A stretch of DNA of 64,000 nt from Pseudorhodoplanes sp. (GCA_032027085.1 JAVSMS010000001.1:4503730-4567729), one strand, 5' to 3'; positions 15,084-24,434 are shown, counted from the first letter of the stretch. Numbers and translations: made by a program. The notes: generated by a model from the sequence alone, not told the origin.

Positions 15084-18000
15084 TCAGGGCTGCGTACCGG
15101 ACTCGGCGACTTCCGCAGGCCGCTTGCGCACCAGCTTGTCCTCGAGCCAGCGCACCATGATGTAGAAAGCGGGCGTAAAGATAAGGCCGAAGACCGTCAC
15201 GCCAAACATGCCCGAAACCACGGCCGTGCCAAGCGCACGGCGCAGTTCGGCGCCTGCCCCGAGTGCGATCGCGAGCGGCATCACGCCGAGAATGAAGGCG
15301 AGCGAGGTCATCACGATCGGCCGTAACCGCAATTCGGCCGCTTCGGCCGCCGCCTGATAGCGGTCCCGGCCCCGCTGCTCGAGTTGTCTGGCGAATTCGA
15401 CAATCAGGATGGCGTTCTTCGAGGCCAAGCCTATCAGCACGATAAACCCGACCTGGGTGAGGATGTTGTTGTCCTGCCCGCGCAGCACCACTCCGGTAAT
15501 GGAGGCGATCAGGCACATTGGCACGATCAGGATCACCGCGAGCGGCAAGGTCAGGCTTTCATATTGCGCGGCCAGCACCAGGAACACGAACACGACAGCC
15601 AATGCGAAGGCAAAGATTGCGGTGTTGCCGGCCTTGATCTGCTGGTAGGCGAGCGTCGTCCATTCATAGGCAAAGCCGTCCGGCAATGTTTCCGCCGCCA
15701 GCTTTTCCATGATCTGGATACCCTGACCCTGCGAATAGCCGGGGGCCGCCGCGCCGTCGAGCTCGGCCGCCGGATAGATATTGTAACGCGGCACACGATA
15801 CGGACCACTGATGTCGCGCACCGTCGTGAATGCGCCGATTGGCACGGTTTCGCCGCTCGCATTGCGCACCCTCAGATTGAGGATATCCTTGGCCTCCATG
15901 CGGAACGGTGCCGCCGCCTGCGCCTGAACCCGGAAGGTGCGGCCGAACAGGTTGAAGTCGTTGATATAGGCCGACCCGATATTGATCTGCAGGGTGCTGA
16001 ACACGTCCGGCAGACTGACGCTGAGCATCTGCGCCTTGGTGCGGTCGATGTCGAGATAGAGTTGCGGCGTGGACACCTCGAACAGCGAGAAGACCTGTTG
16101 CAGGCCGGGGGTCTGCGCCGCCTTGCCCATCATGGCCGCGACCGCCTGCTGCAGCGCCTGCGGTCCGCGGCCCGCACGGTCCTCGACCATCATGCGAAAG
16201 CCGCCGGCATTGCCGATGCCCTGCACCGGCGGCGGCTGCACCACGATCACGAAGGCTTCCTGGATGGCGGCATATTTGCCGAACAGGGCGCCCTGCAAGG
16301 CAGCAGCCGTCTGGCCGGGATTGTTGGCGCGCTTCGCAAAAGCGTCGAGAATGACGAAAATCGCACCGGCATTCGGCGCATTGGTGAATGTCGCGCCGGA
16401 AAATCCGACAATGTTGATGACGTCGCTGATGCCCGGGGTCTCCAGAGCCATCTCAGCTGCGCGCTTGATCACCTTGTCCGTGCGCTCCAGCGAAGCGCCT
16501 GGCGGCAATTGCACAGCCACGATCAGAAAGCCGCGATCCTGTTGCGGGATGAAGCCCTGCGGCGCCTTGCGAAACTCGTTGAGGCCAAATCCGATGATGA
16601 CCGCGTAAAGGCCGAGCATCACCAGCGCAAGCCGAACCGTCCGGCGCGTCAGCGTGCCATAGCGCGACGACAGCCAGCCGAATCCGATATTGAAAATCCG
16701 GAAGAATCCGTGGATCGGTTTCTCCCACCATTTGTCTTCCTCGCGCCCTTTGTGCGGCTTCAGCAGCAAGGCGCACATCGCCGGCGACAAGGTCAGCGAC
16801 ACGATCAGCGAAATCACGGTGGCGCCGGCAATCGTCAACGCGAACTGCCGATAAAATTGTCCGGAAATGCCGGTGATGAAGGCCGCCGGCACGAAGACGG
16901 CGCAAAGCACCAGCGCAATCGCGACCAGCGCACCGCCAACCTCATCCATGGAACGGATCGCCGCCTCGCGGGGGCTCAAACCACGCTCGATATTGCGCTC
17001 GACATTTTCCACGACGACAATCGCGTCATCGACCACGATGCCGATCGCAAGCACCAGTCCGAACAGCGACAGGTTGTTCAGCGTGAAGCCGAACAGGTTC
17101 ATGAAAAAGAACGTTCCGATCAGCGACACCGGGATTGCCACAATGGGAATCACGGCCGCGCGCCAAGTCTGCAGGAACAGGATGATGACCAGAACGACGA
17201 GGATCACCGCCTCGAAAATCGTCTCGATCACCACCTCCACCGACTGGCGGATGAATTGCGTCGGATCGTAGATGATCCGGTATTCGAGGCCGGGCGGAAA
17301 ATTTCTGGAGAGGTCGGCGACGGTTTTGCGCACCGCGTCGCCGGTCGCCAGCGCGTTCGACCCCGGCCGCTGGAACACGGCGATCGCGACCGACGGGTCC
17401 TTGTTGAGATAGGAGGCGGATGAATAATCCTGGCCGGTCAGTTCGACGCGCGCGACATCCTTCAGCCGCACCACCGCGTCGGGCGTCTGCTTGATGATGA
17501 TGTTGGCGAACTCGGCCGGGTCGGACAGACGGCCCAGCGTCTGCACCGCGACCTGAAACGCAAGCTGATTGGGGGCCGGAGGCTGGTTAAGGACGCCGGA
17601 GGCGACCTGGATGTTCTGCCCGTGCAGCGCGGCGGTGACGCTCTGCGCCGTCAGGTTGAGCGACTGCAGCCGGGTCGGGTCGAGCCAGATCTGCATCGCG
17701 AAGTCGCGCGCACCGAACACGGTGATCGAGCCGACCCCGTCAAGACGGGTCAAGACGTCCTTGATCTGCAGGTTGGCGTAATTTGTCAGAAAGATCGTGT
17801 CGCGCGACTTGTCCGGCGAAATGAGGTTGACCAGGGCCAGGATGTCCGGCGAGCTTTTGGCAACGGTGACGCCAATCTGCCGCACCGCTTCGGGCAGGCG
17901 CGGTGTCGCCGTCGACACACGATTCTGGACCTGCACCTGGGCGATATCGAGATTGATGCCAAGGTCGAAGGTGACTGAAATCGAAAAGCGGCCGTCGGCG

Positions 18001-18254
18001 GTCGAATTGGACGAGAGATAAAGCATCCCTTCGACGCCGTTGACCTGCTGCTCGATGGGAGCGACCACCGTTTCCGCCACGGTCTCGGCGCTTGCGCCCG
18101 GATATTGTCCCGTGATGTTGATGATGGGCGGAGCGATTTCCGGATATTGCGCAACCGGCAGCCGTTGGAACGCCACCCCGCCCACGATGATGAAGACGAT
18201 CGAAATGACGGCGGCAAAAATCGGTCGGTCGATGAAGAAATGGGAAATGCGCAT
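15084..18254 (-). CDS. RND multidrug efflux permease (HAE1 family)
   Basis: A 1056-residue inner-membrane proton antiporter of the AcrB/MexB type, full length. It starts 'SHFFIDRPIFA', followed by two large periplasmic loops separated by twelve helices. The proton-relay helix 4 'LVLAIGIVVDDAIVVVENVER' is intact, with both essential Asp residues. The C-terminal half repeats the pattern ('GLASKNAILIVEFA', 'RLRPIVMTSLAFILGVMPLA'). It works with the adaptor encoded just upstream (11-base gap) and an outer-membrane TolC-type channel that is not encoded here. Substrates are probably amphiphilic drugs, solvents or dyes. Confidence 0.96.
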   Translation of the reverse strand: MRISHFFIDRPIFAAVISIVFIIVGGVAFQRLPVAQYPEIAPPIINITGQYPGASAETVAETVVAPIEQQVNGVEGMLYLSSNSTADGRFSISVTFDLGINLDIAQVQVQNRVSTATPRLPEAVRQIGVTVAKSSPDILALVNLISPDKSRDTIFLTNYANLQIKDVLTRLDGVGSITVFGARDFAMQIWLDPTRLQSLNLTAQSVTAALHGQNIQVASGVLNQPPAPNQLAFQVAVQTLGRLSDPAEFANIIIKQTPDAVVRLKDVARVELTGQDYSSASYLNKDPSVAIAVFQRPGSNALATGDAVRKTVADLSRNFPPGLEYRIIYDPTQFIRQSVEVVIETIFEAVILVVLVIILFLQTWRAAVIPIVAIPVSLIGTFFFMNLFGFTLNNLSLFGLVLAIGIVVDDAIVVVENVERNIERGLSPREAAIRSMDEVGGALVAIALVLCAVFVPAAFITGISGQFYRQFALTIAGATVISLIVSLTLSPAMCALLLKPHKGREEDKWWEKPIHGFFRIFNIGFGWLSSRYGTLTRRTVRLALVMLGLYAVIIGFGLNEFRKAPQGFIPQQDRGFLIVAVQLPPGASLERTDKVIKRAAEMALETPGISDVINIVGFSGATFTNAPNAGAIFVILDAFAKRANNPGQTAAALQGALFGKYAAIQEAFVIVVQPPPVQGIGNAGGFRMMVEDRAGRGPQALQQAVAAMMGKAAQTPGLQQVFSLFEVSTPQLYLDIDRTKAQMLSVSLPDVFSTLQINIGSAYINDFNLFGRTFRVQAQAAAPFRMEAKDILNLRVRNASGETVPIGAFTTVRDISGPYRVPRYNIYPAAELDGAAAPGYSQGQGIQIMEKLAAETLPDGFAYEWTTLAYQQIKAGNTAIFAFALAVVFVFLVLAAQYESLTLPLAVILIVPMCLIASITGVVLRGQDNNILTQVGFIVLIGLASKNAILIVEFARQLEQRGRDRYQAAAEAAELRLRPIVMTSLAFILGVMPLAIALGAGAELRRALGTAVVSGMFGVTVFGLIFTPAFYIMVRWLEDKLVRKRPAEVAESGTQP

Positions 18255-18265
18255 GCCTGCAAATC

Positions 18266-19462
18266 CTATTTCTTCGTGTCAGCGGCGGCGGAATGCGCCG
18301 GAGTCGTCGTGCCGCCATTCCTTTGTGGTGTCACCTTGATGCCCGGCCGCACCCGCATCAACCCGTTGACGACAACGCGATCGTCGGGTTCCAGACCCTC
18401 CGTGACGACGCGATCGCCGTCGGACAACGCCCCAAGCGTCACATATTTTTGCGCCACGGTATCGTCAGGGCGGACGACATAGACAAACTTTCGCGCCTGT
18501 TCGCTGCCAATTGCGGAATCGGGAATCGTCAGCGCCTCGTAACGCGCCGAAGCCTGCACCTGGATGCGGCCAAACATGCCGGGCGTAACGAGATTGGTCT
18601 TGTTGGCAAACACTGCGCGGCCGCGAATGGTGCCGGTTGCCTTGTCGATCACATTATCGATGAAGTTCATGCGGCCGACGTGGGAAAAATCCTTCTCGTC
18701 GATCAGTTTCAGCCGCACCTGCGACGAGCCGCCGCGCGAAGCGACGTCAGTGCTTTCCGCCGCCATGCGCTCGTAGCGCAGATAGGATGCTTCGTCGAAT
18801 GTGAACTCGAACCAGATCGGGTCGGTGGTCACAATGGTGGACAAAAGCGTCGTCCCGGTTGTGCCGCCGGTCACCAGATTGCCCGGCGACACGCGGCGGT
18901 CGCCGATGCGCCCCGAAACCGGCGCCCGCAACTCGGTGAATTCAAGATCAAGTTCGGCCTGACGCACAGCGGCTTCCTGCGCCAGCACGCCGGCTTCGGC
19001 GACCCGCTTGACCTGGGTGCGCTGGTCGTAGGCCTGCTGGGTGATGGTCTTGTCGCGCACGAGCTGGGAGGCGCGCTCCAGATCGCTTTCGGCGAAGGCG
19101 AGATCGGCGCGTGCGCGCTGCATATTGGCCTTGGCCTGATCGAGCGCGGTCTGGAACGGGCGCTTGTCGATGGTGAAGAGAAGATCGCCCTCCTTCACCA
19201 GTTGCCCGTCGGTGAAATGCACCTTGTCGAGATAGCCGGAGACGCGCGCCCTGATCTCGACCGAATTGACCGCGACGAAGCGGCCGACATATTCATCGTA
19301 ATCGACGATTGAGCGCTTGACCGGCTCCGCGACGGTGACGGCGGGTGGCGGAGGCGCGGCCCGTTGCTGCTGGCTTTCGCCGCAGGCGGACAGCGAGAAC
19401 GAGGCGAGCACGGCGAAAAGACCGGCGTGCGCGGGTCGGAAGCGGCGAATATCTGCTTTCAT
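18266..19462 (-). CDS. RND efflux periplasmic adaptor (lipoprotein)
   Basis: A 398-residue membrane-fusion protein of the AcrA/MexA type. The signal peptide ends in a lipobox 'LSAC', so the mature protein is an inner-membrane lipoprotein. 'RVSGYLDKVHFTDGQLVKEGDLLFTID' is the lipoyl half-motif, followed by a coiled-coil hairpin (residues about 85-155), the second lipoyl half 'LRAPVSGRIGDRRVSPGNLV', and beta-barrel and membrane-proximal domains. The ATG at 19462 starts the signal peptide; an upstream ATG at 19501 is in frame and would add 13 residues. It is first in the operon with the RND permease. No local TetR repressor gene was found. Confidence 0.93.
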   Translation of the reverse strand: MKADIRRFRPAHAGLFAVLASFSLSACGESQQQRAAPPPPAVTVAEPVKRSIVDYDEYVGRFVAVNSVEIRARVSGYLDKVHFTDGQLVKEGDLLFTIDKRPFQTALDQAKANMQRARADLAFAESDLERASQLVRDKTITQQAYDQRTQVKRVAEAGVLAQEAAVRQAELDLEFTELRAPVSGRIGDRRVSPGNLVTGGTTGTTLLSTIVTTDPIWFEFTFDEASYLRYERMAAESTDVASRGGSSQVRLKLIDEKDFSHVGRMNFIDNVIDKATGTIRGRAVFANKTNLVTPGMFGRIQVQASARYEALTIPDSAIGSEQARKFVYVVRPDDTVAQKYVTLGALSDGDRVVTEGLEPDDRVVVNGLMRVRPGIKVTPQRNGGTTTPAHSAAADTKK

Positions 19463-19682
19463 GACGGGCCGGAAATGGTCCTGCTTCAGTGAGAATTGCA
19501 TCTAAGGTGCGCGGATGCGTTTACCACCCGCGGGTATTCCCTGCCCGGACCCCAGATAGCGGCGAACGCCGTCATTGTCCATGTCTGCGTCCAGTCTGTC
19601 TGCATACGGCCCGCGTCGGTATCCGCGTCAATGTCCGCCAAAGGTCTGATGGGCCATCGGCGTTCAAGAGGCTTCCCGATGG

Positions 19683-21209
19683 CTAATGCCGGAACCCGGC
19701 CAGCCATTGCCGCCCCAGCAGGGGCAGGATTGCCAGGGCATAGATCGCCGCCGACCCCGCGGCCAGCACGGCGAGCGTCGTCTCATCCCGGAAGGCCGGC
19801 ATGGCGGCAAACAGGCCGGCGACCGGCCTGACCGCCAGAATGAGGCACACGGCCAGGATGCCGCCAGCGAGCGCCAGCCGGACCAGCGACCGCCGCAACC
19901 GCGCATCCCAGCCGATCAGATTTTCGCGCGCCGCGAGCCACATGATGAGCAGGAGATTGACCCAGGCTCCGATCGCAGTGGCGAGCGCAAGGCCGACCTG
20001 GGCGAGCGGCCCCATCAGCGCGATCTTGAAGGCGATATTGACGGCGGCCGCGGTGAGCGAAGCCTTGACCGGGGTCGCGGTGTCGCCGCGCGCGAAGAAG
20101 GTCGCGGTCAGGCTACGGATCAGCACGAACGGGAAAAGCCCCAGCGCATAGGCGGAGAGCGTCGCGGCGGCTGCCGACGCGTCCGCCCCGGTAAAGGCGC
20201 CGCGCTGGAACAACGCCCGCATGATCAGATCGGGCACGATCAGGAATGCCACGAGGCAGGGGATGGACAAGAGCAGCGTGAATTCGATGGCGCGGTTTTG
20301 CGCATGCCGTGCCCCCGCCTCGTCGCCGGCCGCAATCCGGCGCGCCATTTCCGGCAACAGCACCGTGCCGACCGCAATGCCGATCACGCCGATCGGCAAT
20401 TGATTGAGGCGGTCCGCGTAATAGAGCGCGGACACCGCACCGGCCGCGAGGAAACTGGCGATCACGGTATCGGCGAACAAGGCAAGCTGCACGCCGGCCG
20501 AGCCGACCGTGGCCGGGCCGAGCGCGCGAAAAAATTTCTTGATGTCTTCGTCGAGACGCGGCCGCCGGAACCAGGCCAGCACATTCGCGCGTCCGGCGTC
20601 GCCAATCAGCAACAATACTTCAAGGACACCGGCAATGAGAACGCCCCAGGCGGCGGCGTGCCCGGCCGTCGGAAAGAATGTCGCGCAGGCCAGCGCCACG
20701 ATCATCGATAGATTGAGCAGGATGGGGGCAGCGGCGGCCGCAGCAAAACGATGAATGGCGTTGAGGATGCCGCCATAGAGCGTCACCATCGTGATCAGGA
20801 GCAGATAGGGAAAGGTGATGCGGGTGAGTTCGACCGCGAGCGCATAGCGCGTGGGATCGTCGTTGAAGCCAGGCGCGAGGAGCGAGACCACCTGCGGCAT
20901 GAAGATCAGCGCAACCGCCAGCAGCACGACCTGCACCGCAAACAGCATGGTAAAGATCTGATCGGCGAACAAACGCGCCTTGTCGGTCCCGCTTTGCTCG
21001 CGGATCCGCGCATAGGCGGGCACGAAGGCGGCGTTGAACGCGCCTTCGGCGAAAATGGCGCGGAAGTGATTGGGCAGGCGCAGCGCGACAAAGAAGGCAT
21101 CGGCCACCGGGCCGGCGCCGAGCACAGCCGCCAGCATCACATCGCGGGCAAAGCCGGTGATGCGCGACAGGAGCGTGAAGCCGCCGACGGTGAAAATGCG
21201 TCCGATCAC
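19683..21209 (-). CDS. murJ: Lipid II flippase MurJ
   Basis: A 508-residue protein with about fourteen membrane helices, of the MOP exporter superfamily. The N-terminus 'GFARDVMLAAVLGAGPVADAFF' and 'LPNHFRAIFAEGAFNAAFVP' are highly conserved in MurJ. Later, 'LNQLPIGVIGIAVGTVLLPEMAR' and 'FFARGDTATPVKASL' also match. It moves lipid-linked peptidoglycan precursor across the inner membrane and is normally essential. It is transcribed toward 19.7 kb, with about 220 bases of gene-free sequence (19463-19682) before the efflux adaptor start; nothing recognisable was seen in that gap. Confidence 0.96.
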   Translation of the reverse strand: MIGRIFTVGGFTLLSRITGFARDVMLAAVLGAGPVADAFFVALRLPNHFRAIFAEGAFNAAFVPAYARIREQSGTDKARLFADQIFTMLFAVQVVLLAVALIFMPQVVSLLAPGFNDDPTRYALAVELTRITFPYLLLITMVTLYGGILNAIHRFAAAAAAPILLNLSMIVALACATFFPTAGHAAAWGVLIAGVLEVLLLIGDAGRANVLAWFRRPRLDEDIKKFFRALGPATVGSAGVQLALFADTVIASFLAAGAVSALYYADRLNQLPIGVIGIAVGTVLLPEMARRIAAGDEAGARHAQNRAIEFTLLLSIPCLVAFLIVPDLIMRALFQRGAFTGADASAAAATLSAYALGLFPFVLIRSLTATFFARGDTATPVKASLTAAAVNIAFKIALMGPLAQVGLALATAIGAWVNLLLIMWLAARENLIGWDARLRRSLVRLALAGGILAVCLILAVRPVAGLFAAMPAFRDETTLAVLAAGSAAIYALAILPLLGRQWLAGFRH

Positions 21210-21301
21210 TGTTGAACCCGCTGCAAAGCGATCCGCACGTTACTTTGTCTTGGCTGGTCTTGTCCCGGCCATGTCTTTTTCACACAGCCCCAGAAACGTG
21301 G

Positions 21302-21324
21302 ATGCCCGCGACAAGCGCGGGCAT
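21302..21324. repeat. REP-like intergenic palindrome
   Basis: ATGCCCGCG (21302-21310) and CGCGGGCAT (21316-21324) form a perfect 9-base stem with a 5-base loop, set in 'gtggatgcccgcgacaagcgcgggcatgacg'-like context. Its core matches the outer arms of the palindrome at 3036-3094. It sits between murJ and the GnnB-like gene. Confidence 0.6.
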
Positions 21325-21355
21325 GACGGCTCATGGGGCAAATTCGGCCAGCGAT

Positions 21356-22510
21356 TTATTTCCCCAGCGCGCGGTGCACGGCCGCGATCACCCGATCCTG
21401 GGTCGTCTCGTCGAGATAGGCATGCATCGGCAGGCTGATGACCTCCTCCGCCAATTTGTCGGTCACCGGCAGGCCGCCCTCCGCCACCGGATAATGGCTA
21501 TAGGCGGTCTGGCGATGCAGGGGTTTGGGATAATAGCAGGCCGTCGGGACACCTTCCGCCGCCAGTGCCTTGGTAAAGCCATCGCGCTGGCCGGGCTTCA
21601 GGCGCAGGGTGTATTGTGCCCAGACCGACAGATAATCCTTCGGCACCATCGGCACGATGGCGATCTCGGCGAGCGCCTTCGAATAGCGGGCCGCGATCCG
21701 GTTGCGGGCCTCGATCTCGTCCGGGAAAATCTTCAGCTTCTCAATCAGCACCGCGGCCTGAATGGTGTCGAGGCGCGCGGTCAGGCCGATGCGGACATTG
21801 TCGTACTTGTCCACGCCACCGCCATGCACGCGCACGCTCTTGAGAAGTGCCAGCAATTCGTCGTCGTCGGTCAGCACCGCGCCGCCATCGCCGTAGCATC
21901 CCAGCGGCTTGGCCGGGAAGAAGCTCGTCGCCGTCGCATGTCCGAGCGTTCCGATCTTGCGGCCTTTGTAAAGTCCGCCGAAGCCCTGCGCGGCGTCATC
22001 AAGGATGAAGAGATTTTCGGCTTTGGCGATCTCGGCGATGGCGTCGTGATCCGCCGGCAGCCCGAAGAGGTCGACCGGGATCACCGCCTTTGGCTTCAGC
22101 CCCTTCGCCTTCGCCGTTGCAATCGCCTTCTTCAGGCTCGCCGCATCCATGTTGAAGGTATCGGCATGCACGTCGACAAAGACCGGCGTCGCGCCAAGCA
22201 AGGCAGCGGATTCCGCCGTCGCGCAGAAGGTGAAGGCCGGGCAGAACACGGCGTCGCCCGGGCCAAAGCCCTTGGCGAGCAAAACCATCACCAGCGCGTC
22301 GGTGCCGCTGGCGCAGGAGACCGCATGCCTGGCGCCGCAGAATGCTGCAAGGCGCTTTTCGAATTCCAGAACTTCCGGCCCCATCAGGAACTGACAGTGC
22401 GAGAGGACGCGGCCGACGGCGGTATCGATGGAATTGCCAAGCCGGCGGCGCTGGGCGCCGACATCGATGAAGGGAATCGGTTGTGGGTCGATGCGGGCGT
22501 GCTGATTCAT
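21356..22510 (-). CDS. gnnB: DegT-family sugar aminotransferase, GnnB/WbpE-like
   Basis: A 384-residue PLP aminotransferase acting on nucleotide-linked keto-sugars. Lys201 in 'TSFFPAKPLGCYGDGGA' forms the internal aldimine; 'ASGTDALVMVL' and 'ILDDAAQGFG' hold the cofactor. The wording around the lysine is very close to what I recall of Pseudomonas WbpE, a 3-amino transferase for UDP-GlcNAc-3-keto sugars. The gene lies directly after a Gfo/Idh dehydrogenase. That pair matches GnnA/GnnB, which make UDP-2,3-diaminoglucose for lipid A, a known trait of Bradyrhizobium-type bacteria. The assignment is inferred; a WbpB/WbpE role in O-antigen is the alternative. The ATG at 22510 is preferred over the GTG at 22519. 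Confidence 0.75.
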   Translation of the reverse strand: MNQHARIDPQPIPFIDVGAQRRRLGNSIDTAVGRVLSHCQFLMGPEVLEFEKRLAAFCGARHAVSCASGTDALVMVLLAKGFGPGDAVFCPAFTFCATAESAALLGATPVFVDVHADTFNMDAASLKKAIATAKAKGLKPKAVIPVDLFGLPADHDAIAEIAKAENLFILDDAAQGFGGLYKGRKIGTLGHATATSFFPAKPLGCYGDGGAVLTDDDELLALLKSVRVHGGGVDKYDNVRIGLTARLDTIQAAVLIEKLKIFPDEIEARNRIAARYSKALAEIAIVPMVPKDYLSVWAQYTLRLKPGQRDGFTKALAAEGVPTACYYPKPLHRQTAYSHYPVAEGGLPVTDKLAEEVISLPMHAYLDETTQDRVIAAVHRALGK

Positions 22511-22537
22511 CGGTCTCACATTGATATTTGAAAGCTA

Positions 22538-23533
22538 TCAGCCGGCGGCGCGGAGCGTCCGCTGCGGCACGACATTCGATTGCTGGCGGCCTTCGAGGCA
22601 GCGCATGGCGATGCCAAGACTGGTGACGCCCTGCTCGCCGGTCACCGGCGGGGTTTTGCCTTCACGCACGGCTTTCACGAATCCCATCAATTCCGCGCGC
22701 AACGGCTCGTCGTGGCCGACCGAGAGATGGCGCATCGAATAGCTGCCGTCGGGCTGAAAACCGAAGCATTCCGTCACCTGCCGGGTGAGCAGATCGCCGA
22801 TCAGATATTTCTTGCGGGTCGCAACATGGACGGTGCGCGCCTTGAACGGCGTCAGCCAGTTGGTGTTGATATGCGCGAGCACGCCGGAGGCGGTGCGGAA
22901 TTGCAGCAGCGCGATATCCTCGCGCTCGGCGACCGCGCTCGAGACCTGCGGCTGCACGTCGACGATGTCGGAATCGGTGAAATACTGAATGAGATCGATG
23001 TCGTGCACGGCGAGATCGATCACCACGCCGACATTCGACATGCGCGGCGGGAACGGACCGACGCGGGTGATGGCGACGGAGAGAATTTCCTCTTTGGTGA
23101 GCGCATCCTTGATCGCCTTGACGGCGGGATTGAAGCGCTCGACATGGCCGACCATCAGCGTGACGCCGGCCTTGCGTGCGGCGGTGATGATTTCCCGACC
23201 CTCGTCGACATTGGAGGCAATCGGCTTTTCCACCAGCACATGCAGGCCGCGGGCGATGCATTTCAGCGCCATCTGGTGGTGCAGATGCGTGGGTGCCGCG
23301 ATGGTGACGGCGTCGATGTCGAGGCCAAGCAATTCGTCGGCGCTCTCGACCGCCGGCGTGCCGAGCACGCGCGTGACGAGATCGCGCTGCGCCTGGACGG
23401 GATCGGCCACCGCCACGAGCTGCACGTCCGGCAGACCCGCGAAGACCCGGGCGTGGTTTGCCCCCATGATGCCGACGCCGATGACGCCGACGCGCAGCGG
23501 CCGCCCCGGGCCGCCTTTAGGCTGTGAAGTCAT
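22538..23533 (-). CDS. gnnA: Gfo/Idh/MocA dehydrogenase, GnnA-like
   Basis: A 331-residue NAD(P)-dependent dehydrogenase. 'RVGVIGVGIMGANHARVF' (residues about 14-31) is the Rossmann motif, 'VLVEKPIA' near residue 98 is the EKP motif, and 'GVVIDLAVHDIDLIQYF' around 185 carries the conserved catalytic Asp-x-x-x-His. The first step of UDP-2,3-diaminoglucose synthesis is oxidation of the 3-OH of UDP-GlcNAc by such an enzyme, followed by the aminotransferase encoded next (27-base gap). This makes a GnnA role likely but not proven. Other Gfo/Idh members in the window lack such a partner arrangement. Confidence 0.75.
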   Translation of the reverse strand: MTSQPKGGPGRPLRVGVIGVGIMGANHARVFAGLPDVQLVAVADPVQAQRDLVTRVLGTPAVESADELLGLDIDAVTIAAPTHLHHQMALKCIARGLHVLVEKPIASNVDEGREIITAARKAGVTLMVGHVERFNPAVKAIKDALTKEEILSVAITRVGPFPPRMSNVGVVIDLAVHDIDLIQYFTDSDIVDVQPQVSSAVAEREDIALLQFRTASGVLAHINTNWLTPFKARTVHVATRKKYLIGDLLTRQVTECFGFQPDGSYSMRHLSVGHDEPLRAELMGFVKAVREGKTPPVTGEQGVTSLGIAMRCLEGRQQSNVVPQRTLRAAG

Positions 23534-23604
23534 AAGTAAAACTACCCCCGATACCCCGGCCAGGAACCCCGCCGTTCCCTAGCATGGCTAATGGATGGTG
23601 GCGA

Positions 23605-23630
23605 CGTGTCCGGAATACGGTCCGGACACG
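23605..23630. repeat. Perfect inverted repeat in intergenic gap
   Basis: CGTGTCCGGA (23605-23614) and TCCGGACACG (23621-23630) are perfect 10-base arms around a 6-base loop. TTTT follows on the plus strand only. The flanking genes are both on the minus strand, where the hairpin is not followed by a T tract, so it is not a textbook terminator for the transaldolase gene. The rest of the 148-base gap shows nothing recognisable. Confidence 0.6.
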
Positions 23631-23681
23631 TTTTCATTCAAAGCGTTACAGCGGTAGCCCGCAGGCTGGAACGGCTCCAGC

Positions 23682-24434
23682 CTATTCCGCGGCCCGCACG
23701 GCCCCCGGCAGATCGAGGGTCAGCCCGGCCGCCAGAGCGTCCTCCCGGAACGCCTTCACCGCATCGAGGGTAAGGTCGGCCCCGGTCTTGGTCCCGAGGG
23801 CCGGGAGCTTCTTGAGCACATCGGCGGGGGCGGTGATGATATGGCAGCCCATCCGATCGGCCTCGACCACGTTGTAGACCTCGCGCGTCGAGGCCCAGAT
23901 CACCTCGACATTGGCGGTCTTGCGGGCGCGGGTGACGGTGTCGGTGACCAGCGGCTGATAGTCGATGCCAAGATCGGCGAGCCGGCCGGCGAAAACCGAC
24001 ACGCAAGCCTGCGCCCCGCCCGAGAGTGCCTCCACCCCGCGATGGGCATCGTCGGCGGTGAAGATCGCCGTGAGGTTGATCTTCACCCCGTCCTGCGACA
24101 GCGAACGGACCGCATCGAACAAGGGCTCCTTGCGGGTGGTCATGACCGGCAATTTCACGAAGACGTTGGGGCCCCAGGTGGTGATCACCCGCGCCTGCGC
24201 CACCATCTCCGGGATGTCGTCGGAGAACACTTCAAAGGAAATATGCCGGTCGGGCACCGCGGCCACCACCTCGCGCGCATAGGCCTCATAGTCCTTCACG
24301 CCCGCCTTTTTCAGCAGCGAGGGATTGGTGGTGAAGCCGGCGATCCATTTATTCTTCGCCATCTCGACGATCTGCGCCTTGTCGGCGCCGTCGGTGAAAA
24401 GTTTGACCTTCAGGGTGTCGAGCGTGATCGCCAT
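23682..24434 (-). CDS. tal: Transaldolase / fructose-6-phosphate aldolase-like protein
   Basis: A 250-residue TIM-barrel class I aldolase of the short transaldolase group. 'FTDGADKAQIVEMAKNKWIAGFTTNPSLLKKAG' is the family N-terminus. 'NVFVKLPVM' (residues about 90-98) carries the Schiff-base lysine. 'INLTAIFTADD' and 'CVSVFAGRLADLGID' match the phosphate site and barrel. It would move or release dihydroxyacetone units between sugar phosphates. Transaldolases of this kind are often found in polysaccharide loci, where they may supply fructose-6-phosphate. The ATG at 24434 (MAITLDTLK) fits the family N-terminus better than the upstream start at 24449. Confidence 0.9.
   Translation of the reverse strand: MAITLDTLKVKLFTDGADKAQIVEMAKNKWIAGFTTNPSLLKKAGVKDYEAYAREVVAAVPDRHISFEVFSDDIPEMVAQARVITTWGPNVFVKLPVMTTRKEPLFDAVRSLSQDGVKINLTAIFTADDAHRGVEALSGGAQACVSVFAGRLADLGIDYQPLVTDTVTRARKTANVEVIWASTREVYNVVEADRMGCHIITAPADVLKKLPALGTKTGADLTLDAVKAFREDALAAGLTLDLPGAVRAAE

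Noticed and set aside
13557-15326. 589-codon open frame on the plus strand
   Set aside because: Antisense to the molybdenum hydroxylase gene, which has clear cofactor motifs; the composition is that of an antisense frame.
15384-17423. 679-codon open frame on the plus strand
   Set aside because: It runs antisense through the RND permease gene, is Arg/His/Asp-rich in the way of GC-rich antisense frames, and shows no known motif.
23605-23630. Rho-independent terminator for the transaldolase gene
   Set aside because: The T run is on the wrong side for minus-strand transcription.
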